Assembly (NCBI RefSeq): GCF_902686445.1
Contig: NC_062218.1
Coordinates: 17,351,515 to 17,415,514, forward strand
Source of the DNA: Sciurus carolinensis
Taxonomy: Eukaryota > Chordata > Mammalia > Rodentia > Sciuridae
DNA length: 64,000 nucleotides
Reading direction: 5' to 3'
Below are positions 23,896-33,720 of the stretch, one piece after another (the first letter of the stretch is position 1; every line of letters starts with the position of its first letter). The translations under genes and the position numbers were made by a program. The notes beneath the pieces were generated by a model. The model searched no databases. It saw only the letters and a list, made by a program, of their open reading frames with translations, and had not been told where the DNA came from.

Positions 23896-26800
23896 AATAA
23901 AAAAAAACACATAGTTAAAACTTAGCTATTTGATTTGGAATGTAACATAAAAACCTGATGGCATTTTCTTCCATTTCATTCATAAACTGAAGAGCAAAAA
24001 ATTGACTTTATCAAGAATAAATGGCAAATAAAATTGCCAGTCAATACTATTTATCTTGAGTCTTGTTTCATGCTCTTAATTGGGGGCTCTTGTTTTGGAA
24101 GCCAAGTACTTGCCTGCTTTATGGAAAAGACTGGTGAGTCAGCAAAGTCAATTTTAATTATTATGATTCAGAAATCTCTTTTCAAAATTTGTATGGTTTT
24201 ATCTGTGTGTTTAGGGACAAAAATTACTTGTCTAGGATTTGTTTTTTAATTATATGTTCCATTGACTTTTCAGATAATGCTAGGTGACACAGCACAGAAG
24301 TGACAAACTTAATTCTTTTTCTGATGAGGTGGCTTGGATACAGTGACCTTCCAATATACAATCAAATTCTGATCCTTAGTTTTTACAGAAATTAAGCATA
24401 AATGAAGACAATGATGCTTACTGCATTGATCTGCCAGGAGAACTAATCGAAATGATTTCTGTGAATCCAGCTTGTTAAAATTTGAAAATCTCTACAAATA
24501 AAAAAATTGAAAATCTCTTTAAGTACAGTTACTTAAAATGTGATAAATAATATGTTTATATTAAATTTTATATTTGTATTACTAGCTTTGGTTTACATTA
24601 ATTACTGGAATGTTTTTTCTCATGAAACAAACGTGTTTCTTTGGGTCCTTGAGATTAATATTCCCTGAAGGCTTGAAGTAGAGACTCCCCATTTAATTAT
24701 GGAACCCAGCTTATTCCTCTATATGAATCCACAACACATATTTGATACTATCCAAATCAAGATGACAGTATCTCCTTTCAGTACCCTGCACATCACCCCA
24801 AAAGTGAAAGTATACGATCCTTGGTGCCATAATAATCTCTTCCTTCTTCAAAATTTAAGAAAAAATTTTATTGGGTTTTTGAGGAAATATAGATATGCTC
24901 TTTAAATTTTGATTTGATTTGATTTGATTTTAAGTTGAATTTTTGAAACACCTGGAGCTTCATTATTTATTAAAAATAAATACTACTTACATAATTAAAA
25001 TTTTGTTCCAGGTACGTAATTTCTCTCATTTCATGTACTTCTATTAAACAATTGATTTAGTTTAGGATTTTAAAAACAAAGTCCTAAAAATAATATAAGG
25101 AATTTAGCTATGTAATTTAAAAATAAGTTTCTAATAATTCACTTAAATGCAATATAATTTACAAAATAATTTTCAGTTTATACACTTATAATTTTATTAG
25201 ATAAAAAGATGAATATGATATTGATTAAAATATAATATTTTATTGAGACTGAAATGAAGATATTAATATAATAAAAGCACTCCTCCTAATAAATGTATTT
25301 ATTTGGGAAAGTATATTTAAATAAATACAAGGAATTCCCTAGAGGCAACTTTAAAAATGAAACTATGTTTACTGATTATACTTTAAAGGCAAATTCATGC
25401 ACTTTTATAAAATATGTAAAAATTATGATGATTACCGCTTAGAAACCAATATTGCAATTTAAAAACAGATAGAAAAAGTATCAAAACCTACATCAACAGG
25501 GAATAAATCCCGGAAGGCCAAGTCACACCATAAATTACAATGTTGCTTGTCAGAAGTGAGTATAAATTTCTCTATCTACTCAGAATCAGAAATAGATTTT
25601 AGGAAATGTAGAACCTCAGATTTCTGCTTTCTGAGATTCTGACAAGGAGATTTGGAATAAGGACTGCAGGAATTGATCTCTCATTCTCTCCACATTTTTG
25701 ATTCACATGCATCTCACTTGACAACTACTCCAGATGCCTGAGAAAATATTAAACTTCAGAATTGTTTAATTTCCTAATTAAAATATTCTTAGATGTAACA
25801 TCTAATGCATTTTCTTTTTAACTTTTTACCAATGTGAGGGGAGACAAACCCAAAGAAAACACCTCCAAAAGGGGAGATTACTTTAAAGAACTCTTTTTTT
25901 TTTTTTTTTCATTTTTATTTTGTAAATATTAAGTGAATGTTTTCCACATGCCAAGGTTCTTGGTTAGGAATAATGACTGTCCTTTTTTTTTTCCCCCCAA
26001 ATATATGAGAACAATTTGAAGGCTTTGAATAGGGCAATAATAACTGGTGTGTTTGGGCAAAATTCTATATCTATGAAATAGGAGAAAATTCCATGATGAA
26101 ATGTAAAGTTAATCTAAAAAATCTGATTATTTGTATTGACCAACATGACTAGTGACCAAAATGTGATAACTTGTGTACTATTTTTTTTTAAAGGAATAGT
26201 AATACAAAGTAAGCAGAGTTATATCAGGTACCTGGGAGAAAGTAGGCAATATTGGAGGTGCTCAGCAAAAGATTTTTTTAATATGACAATATTAACAGTA
26301 AACTTTGAAAAATTATGATATACTCTGATAAATAAATTTCACACTTTAACAAGTTAAACCAATACTGGTCTTTATAAATATAAACTAAATGTATGGGTAG
26401 TTGTACACTAATATATTGAGAAGCTTTCCTAGTCACATTGATAAATAAATATAATGTTAAACATTTAAAGAAATCCTTATATGAAAGAGAAGCAATGTAG
26501 TATATAACCAAATATCTCTATTGAAACTATGTGCCTGCAGCAGTTACTAGAATTTCTGCTGCATGTACTTTTATGGAATATTTTTGAGGTACCATTAAAA
26601 AAGAGTAACTACCAAACAAAAGAAAATTGTATCATCAAATTTGTGGGTTCTGTAACTGCACTCATATGGCACAACACATTAGAAACATACTCGTCTGTGG
26701 CCTTTATTGTAGGAACCAGCCAATCACTGATAATCTTTACCTAAGCAAAGTTGCCAATGCATTAATACCACCTTCTTATTAGAATCTCAAACTAATTGTG

Positions 26801-27085
26801 AATTCAAGCTCCCAGGGTACTGTAGTACAGCTACTCAGGCCACTAGATGATTTCAATTAAGTGAATGTCTTCCAGTGATTAATGACTAATTAATTTTTAA
26901 CCCAACTATAAATTAAAGAAAAGTTACTCTTTAGTGCTAAATATTCTTATATTTCACCATTATTCAGGTCTCTGCATACATACTATACATTTTGCTCTCA
27001 AGGAAATAAGAAATGAAATACAGATGCTAGGTATTGTTTTGGCAATATGTTTCTTTGCTTTTTTCTATCTATTTCAAGTTATGGG
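23894..27085. other. Unannotated AT-rich DNA
   Basis: 3.2 kb with only simple repeats visible: (GATTT)5 near 24911 and T16 at 25894-25909. Several 60-77-codon frames occur on both strands, none with family resemblance. Confidence 0.5.
24911..24935. repeat. (GATTT)5 pentanucleotide repeat
   Basis: Five perfect tandem GATTT units. Confidence 0.93.
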
Positions 27086-27118
27086 TTTTTTTTTTTTTTT
27101 CTTCTTCTTCTTCTTCTT
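27086..27118. repeat. T15(CTT)n pyrimidine tract
   Basis: Fifteen T followed by about six CTT units. It lies 55 bp upstream of the candidate exon and could serve as a polypyrimidine tract or be coincidental. Confidence 0.92.
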
Positions 27119-27172
27119 TCTGCTTCTACAATTTGTTTAACCCAAGGAAACAGATTACAGGTTTATTTCTAG

Positions 27173-27283
27173 GCTACATTATGATTGACAGCACAGCAGC
27201 TTGGTCCTTTGCTGTTAGGCTGGTTTTACTGCCAGTGGGGGATGGAAGCTCCCCTCCAACACAATTTCACAATGGACTCTCAG
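27173..27283 (+). other. Candidate internal exon (unverified)
   Basis: A 111-bp segment, less AT-rich than its surroundings, sits between a plausible acceptor ('gtttatttctag') and an exact consensus donor CAG|GTAAGT at 27281-27289. Only one frame is open. It enters at phase 1 and leaves at phase 1, so inclusion would preserve frame (37 codons). The translation contains 'VRLVLLPVGDGSSPPTQFHN', which I do not recognise. Against it: three other AG dinucleotides lie between the possible branch point ('tttaacc', 27136-27142) and the acceptor; there is no second exon in the window to pair with; and a short open frame means little. It could be a lncRNA exon, a conserved non-coding element or chance. 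Confidence 0.25.
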
Positions 27284-28364
27284 GTAAGTTCTTGCTTCGA
27301 CTCCCACAGTGAGGGGAAATCGTCAGTTAAAATAAACTAAAGGAGAAAATATGCCATAACTTTAAAACTTTGCTTTCCACCTTTAAAGGATGTTGCTTTT
27401 TGAGGCATCATTTTTAATTTTCATAGAAAATATTTCATAAAAAATTTAGACCTACCTTCTGGGTCATGTTCAACATCATTCAGGTATTTCCAATAAAAAA
27501 GACTCTGAAGAATCTTTGGAAAATTGCAAAGGCAAAAATAAACAACAACAATAGTCGTATATATTGGTTTTGGATAAAATTAATATGAAAAAGATATAAA
27601 AACATGCCTAGGAGTAATCAGTACAACTTTAGAATAAAGGTAAACTTTAGGAACATGGTGGGCAGAGGGTGGATTGTTTTATCTATAATATTTCTTTTTC
27701 CAAAAGCAAAGTCTAAAGGAAATCTGGAAAGCCATTAATAGTTCTACTATCTTAGCAGTGATATTGTTCTTTATATTATGTTTGTAAACTTTTATCTGTT
27801 TGCAATATTTGTATACTTAAATTTTAAAAGAAATATAATGACTACTAAAACATTTTGCATACATATTATGAAAGGTGAAAAAACTTAAGAGAAATTTCTA
27901 CTCAACGATCAAATTGTTGATTACCAAATTATCTTTCAAATCAGCAAATTTTTGATAAAGTACATCATTAAGGCAATTAAAATATCCAAGCACAAATGGA
28001 TTACTTTTGTCATTCTAATAAGTCATTAGAAATAGTAGCTCATTGATTTGATTGATAGCTTGGAGTTAACATGAGAATGAGGAAATAAACCAAATTCAGT
28101 AAAATAATTTCATCACCCTGATTAACTTGGTCTCAAAATGTCATACAGATATTCATTTACCATTCAAATTCTCCTGAACTCAGGATCAAGATCAAGGCTT
28201 ATGAACTTAGGAATATGGAATGAAAATGAATTTCATGTTCTTGTTCCATTCGTACTATTGGTCAACAGTTTTAAATTTTTTCTGATGCACGGAGTTATAC
28301 AAAACAGTTCGACATTGATTGTCATTAAAAAAAATAAATGGAAAGCATAATTTTCATTATCCAA
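27284..28364. other. Unannotated AT-rich DNA
   Basis: No gene or repeat recognised. The 70-codon frame at 28138-28350 is unsupported. Confidence 0.55.
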
Positions 28365-28690
28365 ACATGTCAAGTGTGCTTGTTCCTCAGGACCTTTGTA
28401 TTTGCTGTGCTATCTCTTTGGAATGCTATTTCTAAGACTTTTCAAATGAATAGCTTCTTTTTATATTGAGATTTATGTGTCTTTTCCTCAGAACGATGTC
28501 TTGCTCAATCTATGCAAAATTCTTTCTTTTTTCTAGTCACTCACTTTAATCCATGACCCTGTTTCATTACCCTGCATTTGCTTTCTGAAATTGTATATAC
28601 ATTTATATGTTTTTGGTACCCCTTTTATTCCACTCATTAGTAAATAAAATCAATAAGATAAGAAACTTTACCTTTCTTGTATCTTAATTT
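28365..28690 (+). mobile_element. L2 LINE 3' portion, sense
   Basis: 'caggacctttgtatttgctg' and 'tgctatctctttggaatgct' are diverged forms of the L2 phrases 'cagggcctttgcacttgctg' and 'cctctgcctggaatgctctt'. They are followed by 'tgtcttttcctcagaacgat', 'agtcactcactttaatccat' and 'ccctgtttcattaccctgca' in the order expected toward the L2 3' end. Confidence 0.78.
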
Positions 28691-28721
28691 GTTTCCATGT
28701 CTAAACTACTTATGACTTGTA

Positions 28722-28860
28722 ACAGGTAGGTTGTGGCTCAGTGGTAGAGCACTTGCCTAGCACATGTGAGTCACTGAGTTTGATCCTCAAATGCCACATG
28801 AACATGAAATAAAGGTATTGTTTCTATCTACAACTATTTAAAAGAAAAAATATTTTAAGA
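28722..28860 (+). mobile_element. ID-like SINE with long tail, sense
   Basis: 'ggttgtggctcagtggtaga', 'gcctagcacatgtgagtcac', 'gagtttgatcctcaaatgcc', then the tail 'aaaggtattgtttctatcta'. Its end is close to the start of the L1 that follows. Confidence 0.92.
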
Positions 28861-28892
28861 AGTAAAGATCCATAAACAACTAAAAAAAATGA

Positions 28893-29418
28893 AAAATAAC
28901 CTAGGTATCCTTCAACAAATGAATGGATAAAGAAAATGTGATATATATATATATACATATATATATATATGTGTATATATATATATTATGGAATATTACT
29001 CAGTATTGAAGAAGAATGAAATAATGACATTTGTCAGTTAATGGATGGAGTTGGACAATATCATGCTAAGTAAAATAAGCCAAACCCAAAAAAACAAAGG
29101 CCAAATGTTTTCTCAGATATGTGGATGGTGATTCACAATAAGGGGTGTGGTGTTAGGAAAGAATAGAGTTACTTTATATTAGGTAGAGGGAGTGAAGGGA
29201 GGGGAAGGGGAATGGGGGTAGGAAGGATAGAAGAGTGAAACAGACATTATTACCTCATGTACATATATGACTGCATGACCAAGTGATCCTACAATATGTA
29301 TAATCAGAAAAATGAGATATTATACTTCATTTATGTATGATTTGTCAAAATGTATAAATAAATGCATTCTACTGTCATGTGCAACTAATTAGGACAAATA
29401 AAAATTAATTAAAATAAT
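28893..29418 (+). mobile_element. Squirrel L1 3' end, sense, 5'-truncated
   Basis: Starts in the last part of ORF2 ('cctaggtatccttcaacaaa', 'atgaatggataaagaaaatg', 'tatggaatattactcagtat', 'aataagccaaacccaaaaaa'). It then runs through the 3' UTR with its purine-rich tract (29190-29240), 'catgtacatatatgactgca' and 'tctactgtcatgtgcaacta' to an A-rich end. It is among the least diverged L1 copies here and matches the antisense fragments at 42490 and 63755. ORF2 is too short to be functional. Confidence 0.93.
28941..28987. repeat. (TA)n microsatellite inside L1
   Basis: Expansion of the 'gtatatatac' site found in most L1 ORF2 3' ends, with CATA and GTGT interruptions. Confidence 0.92.
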
Positions 29419-29659
29419 AACTTTAAAAACTCTGTTCAATAACATTGACCCTAATCCTAAGTAAGTAACTCTCTTTAGAAAGGAAGGTCATAACAAAAAA
29501 CAAAAAGTAATGGACAATAATAATCTTGGGGAAATAAATTAGATAAAGTATAGAGTATGTTTCCTGACTTGCTGGCAATGTTTGGGTATCCACACTTTTC
29601 ACCACATATCAGTCAGAGCCATTTTTGAAAGGCAAGTGAGCACCATTTTACATTGGGTT

Positions 29660-30130
29660 TGAGGCTAGAAGCATAAACATAAGATTTATGTATCAGGAAA
29701 ATATGTGGAAGATTTTTAAAGGATATATTTGCAATTGTTGGAAATCAGTAATGAGTAGAGATAAAATATCAGGGACTCTCTAGTATAATATTGACTACTA
29801 CAAGTCATGTCAGTAATGAGGTCACTCAGAATGAGGAGTAAGAAGAAAGTTGGTCAGGGACAGAGTTTTGAGGTCTAGAAACAAAGGAGTTCAGGAAATT
29901 CAGAAACAAAGAGGTGACAGAGAAAGAGGGTGAGATTCTGATCATCAAAGACAGAATATTAAAGGACGTGACATCAGTCAATTTGGAGGATAAGCAACCA
30001 GAGGCTGCGGGTTTGGAGAATTAGAAGGTCAGTGGTGACCACAAATGGAGATTTAATCTGGGTGCTATATGTGAAAATAAAATAGAAACCAAGACTGTTG
30101 AAGACACGGACAGAGAACTGACAGGGTTCT
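29660..30130 (-). mobile_element. Possible L2 fragment, antisense
   Basis: 'gtaatgaggtcactcagaat' followed by 'aggagtaagaagaaagttgg' and 'cagggacagagttttgaggt' resembles the antisense L2 order 'gatgagatcaccaagggagt', 'gtagatagagaagagaagag', 'gaggactgagccctggggca'. Divergence is high and the ends are uncertain. Confidence 0.5.
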
Positions 30131-32067
30131 ATCTCCAATTAATTCTGTGTGAGTAGCCGGACAAGCGATGTCTGTACCAAGTTTCGGTGAGAGGTAATTG
30201 AGTCTTTGGTTCCAAGAAGAAGTTCAATGAATTCAGAAGGAAGAAAAATTTTTGGGAGAAGAAATGCAAATATTAAACAACAACCTAGAAACTTTCTGAA
30301 TATTAGCCCTTTATTTACTTTTAGTTAAACCACTTTAAAATTTAGTATTGTAATAGAGACAGAGCAAGAACCTATAAAATATATAAGAATTATTCCAGCA
30401 TAAAATATTTTTGAATGAACTGTTGGTCTAGTGGTTAGTAATAATTTCCAATGTAAATACTGCTTGCCAGCTCATGCAATGCTATTGAAATATGCTTTCT
30501 CTCTTTTTTTCTCAAATCTCAGGTGGACAAGTTTAATGGACTTATTCACCCTGATACCTCTAGAGAATAAAGGTGTAATAATTTCCTGAGGCAATGTAAC
30601 TACATCCAAAATGAAACTGAGATTTGAACTTAAAGTGTAAATCACTCATTTCTTTCATCTGCATATACCAAGAAAACTGGCTCTTCAGGAAAGAAAAATG
30701 AACTACAGACAAATCGGAGTATTTGATTTGAAAAATATCTTCAAACTTTACATATTAGAATTATTTTTCTTCTCCACCGCTACTGTAGTAACATCAAAGA
30801 TCTTGTAGAAACGTAGTTAAAATTCAGTTCCCAAGGGCTGTGATATTGTCTGTCAGGGTGGTTGAGAGTGCTGTGATTCCCTAAATATTCCTAAGGGAAA
30901 TATGTTTAAGTGACATAAGTTGAGCAAAGAACACCAAAATAAAGCTAATTACTCAGTTATCATCATTTTGAATATAACTTCGACCAATGATTATAAATAT
31001 TCCCTGCCCTCATTTTTAAATGATCATTCTATTTAGCGCATGTTGATATAGCTATGAGGAAACATAAACAAACCTTCTGGGTTACTTATTTAGAACCCAG
31101 AATCCTTTAGTTCTGAAGCACCAGCTACATAATTAAATTGCAGTTTTCTTTCAATTGTTAAAAAATACATGAATTGCGATAGAATGAAACATTATGCTTT
31201 TCCAATATTATAGTAAATTAGACATATGCAGCCTCAATGATTATTAACCAATAGTTTAACTGCAAGAGAATTAAAAAAAAAAATGCTTCCATTGTCCTGT
31301 AATCCTTACTGATAACTTGGAAATCGTGTGTTAAAAGCTGATTTAAAAAAAAAAATGCACATATAAGCTGGACATTTATTTGAAGTATTTTTCTCTTCCT
31401 GAGAGTCACATTCTAAAGTACCACATGCTGTCTTTTGAAATACACTTAAAATGTCTCAGGTCTGTATTTCACATTCTCCCAGAATTTAGATATGTTTCTC
31501 CGTATTTCCAGCTAAAGGGCAGTCATTTTCTGACCTGAATGCCTATACCTTTGCCAAGAGTTTCCTTATAAAATAAATTACTGACTTACAAGTCCTCTTG
31601 AGATAGGACTTTGGGGATACAGAAAGAGATAGACTGAGTCTCAAAGGAGAGATGTCCATGAGCCCTTGGAATGCAAAGGAAGCATGCATGAGCACCCAGT
31701 CCGCGTCCTTAGCTGGACCCTTGGCCTCACCAGTGCCCCATGTCATCGCCTGCAAATTGTAGCATAAGGACAACAGCAAGAACAAGGAAACCTGTTAGAA
31801 ACTGTGTGGCTCAAACCCGACTCTACTTCTACTTCAGCCCCAAGTACCCGCGTCTTTCTAAATATAAACACGTTATGCCAAAAGGTGATGTCTTTCTAGG
31901 GATGGCTCATATTGTCCCTTTCATGTGACTCTGCTTTCCTAGATAAAGTCTGTCTCTGATCTGTATGTGATGAAATTCTCTGTCATGACTCCACCTGCCC
32001 TAAGTGAAGATCCCTTTGTCTCTCCAGGAACTCCTCTGGTAACACCCTTATTAATGCAACTGGCAAT
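30131..32067. other. Unannotated DNA
   Basis: No gene or repeat recognised. A less AT-rich patch with a few CpGs lies at about 31640-31870 with short frames on both strands. Nothing identifiable. Confidence 0.5.
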
Positions 32068-32112
32068 TAAAACAAAACAAAACAACAAACAAGTAAACAA
32101 ACAAAAAAAAAC
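32068..32112. repeat. A-rich (CAAA)n/(CAA)n tract
   Basis: Imperfect AAAAC and AAAC units ending in nine A. No attached element recognised. Confidence 0.88.
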
Positions 32113-32701
32113 CCCTAATACCTAATTTAGAAAATACGAGATCAAAATTCTTTCTAGTATATGTAGGAATATGATTACATAAACAAGAACAGTGTTCTTT
32201 CTTCCTGACGAAGTGCAATTCATATCCTAGACCTTGGTATGGATTGAAGGAATCATGAAACAATAGTAAAATCCTCAGGAAAAAAAAAAAATTACAATCA
32301 CTGAAACCAGAGTTGAAACACACTAGTAACAAACCACTGGGAAGGAAAGGAAATACTTTCAGCCACATTAAATGTCTTCTCCATTCATTTCTCTTCCTGT
32401 GTAACTTTTGCCCAATTAAAAAAGGATTATTCCACTCGCCTGTGTATTTGGGATTAAAGTTGTTTGATAAATTCGGTTATAGTGTGGGTGCCGTGGGAAG
32501 TAGTTGAAAAAAAGCTGTGAAGAGAGTGAAAGATTAAACACTGACACTTTCGAAATATTCGTGGAGACTGTGCTTTGACTGTGGTGAAGACTGACCTGGA
32601 CTTCACAAGAACATAAAGATCTGAGATACGTCCATAGAAGCTGAAAAAACAACACACCCTAGACAAGTGACATGTTAAAGTCAGTCAATGATCTTTAAAC
32701 C
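32113..32701. other. Unannotated DNA
   Basis: Nothing recognised upstream of the ID insertion. Confidence 0.6.
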
Positions 32702-32715
32702 AAAAGAAACTTTCC

Positions 32716-32805
32716 TGGGGCTGGGGAAATAGCTCAGTTGGTAGAGTGCTTGCCTTGTAAGCACAAGGCCCTTGGTTCGATTCCCCAGCACCGCCCCCCC
32801 CCAAA
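32716..32805 (+). mobile_element. Short ID SINE, sense, well preserved
   Basis: Compact tRNA-derived element ('gggctggggaaatagctcag' to 'ggttcgattccccagcaccg') followed by nine C and then A. The flanks are a perfect 14-bp duplication, aaaagaaactttcc, at 32702-32715 and 32806-32819. Both Pol III boxes match consensus. The intact duplication and boxes make it the youngest-looking SINE in the window. The C9 before the A run is unusual. Confidence 0.96.
32730..32784 (+). promoter_or_regulatory. Internal Pol III promoter (A box and B box) of the ID SINE
   Basis: A box 'tagctcagttgg' at 32730-32741 and B box 'ggttcgattcc' at 32774-32784, 32 bp apart, both fit the tRNA-type consensus. This shows potential for Pol III initiation. 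Whether this copy is transcribed cannot be read from sequence. Confidence 0.8.
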
Positions 32806-32819
32806 AAAAGAAACTTTCC

Positions 32820-33287
32820 CCCAAATTCTAACCTGAAAATAAAGTGCATGCTCAGCACTTCACAATGGTTTTGGAAAGACCTGAAACAATGCCTTTGTTA
32901 AAGTTTCAAATAGTACAATTCTTTCAGTAAATGGGAAAGTGTCACGAGTTGAGTTAATCAATGATCACTAAAATCTAACTTTATGTAGTATTTTGACAGG
33001 AATGCACATTTCCGTGAACTATATTTTCATATATCTGGGGATAGTTATGGTTGAAAGAGCTTTCGATATCATCTAGCTGCTTGTTTTACAGATGATGGAT
33101 CAGAAAGGATGTTTGTGTTTTGTTAATATGGGAATGATAGAAATGGAGTCATTAGCAATAAAGCATATTTTTCTCAGTGTTTACTTATTATTGAGGCTAT
33201 TAGGAGATGCGCACATTATAAAAAAACTTTGGAACCATTGCTCATCACCTTCAGAATATTTTCAAAAGCTAAAAAAAAACTAGTAAA
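32820..33287. other. Unannotated DNA with weak MIR/L3-like trace
   Basis: 'atatcatctagctgcttgtt' then 'tttacagatgatggatcaga' near 33067-33105 faintly resembles the old SINE/CR1 phrase 'catctagtccaaccccctca' plus 'ttttacagatgaggaaactg'. Too short to assign. Confidence 0.35.
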
Positions 33288-33518
33288 ATGATCACTCGGA
33301 TGAGGTGTTTTTCAAGGAGAGCATATGGAGACACCAGCGCTTCCCTGTTCAGCTGCTTCGCTGAACTTTGCTGTGGCTTCCGACACTGTCGCATGCATAG
33401 TTTCTTTTTGATGGATGTGCATTTTCAATGCACAATTTCCATGCATCTGCGTTTTAAAATGCCAGTTAAATGTTTCCTTAAATTCTCTCAGCATCGAATT
33501 ACACTCACAGTCATCTAA
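33288..33518. other. CpG-bearing segment with two perfect hairpins
   Basis: A patch with several CpGs in a CpG-poor setting. Hairpin 1: gttcagc (33347-33353) pairs with gctgaac (33360-33366) around a 6-base loop. Hairpin 2: tgtgcatt (33416-33423) pairs with aatgcaca (33427-33434) around a 3-base loop, and atgga/tccat extends it past a bulge. Both strands are open for about 60-76 codons without recognisable products. It may be a conserved non-coding element. Confidence 0.4.
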
Positions 33519-33621
33519 AACTTACAGGAAATATGTACATGAGAGTAACATTTTTAATATTATAAAATTGTGAAACATAGTACGAATCAATGCTATTTTT
33601 CATTTGTTTCTCTGAAAATAA

Positions 33622-33720
33622 TTTTTTCCTGCTCCTCCTCCTCTTCTTCATATTTTCTCTCTCTTTCTTTTCCTCCTCCTCCCACCCCCTCTTTGTTTTC
33701 ACTACTCCATTCTTTTTTTC
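33622..33720. repeat. Polypyrimidine tract
   Basis: About 100 bp of mostly C and T on the + strand, with TCC, CTT and TC sub-repeats and only a few purines. It accounts for the serine/phenylalanine-rich + frames and lysine/arginine/glutamate-rich minus frame here, which are not genes. Confidence 0.9.

Noticed and set aside
32716..32805. Functional tRNA gene
   Set aside because: It has A and B boxes and tRNA-like sequence, but lacks a proper cloverleaf with acceptor pairing and has an A tail and target-site duplication: an ID SINE.
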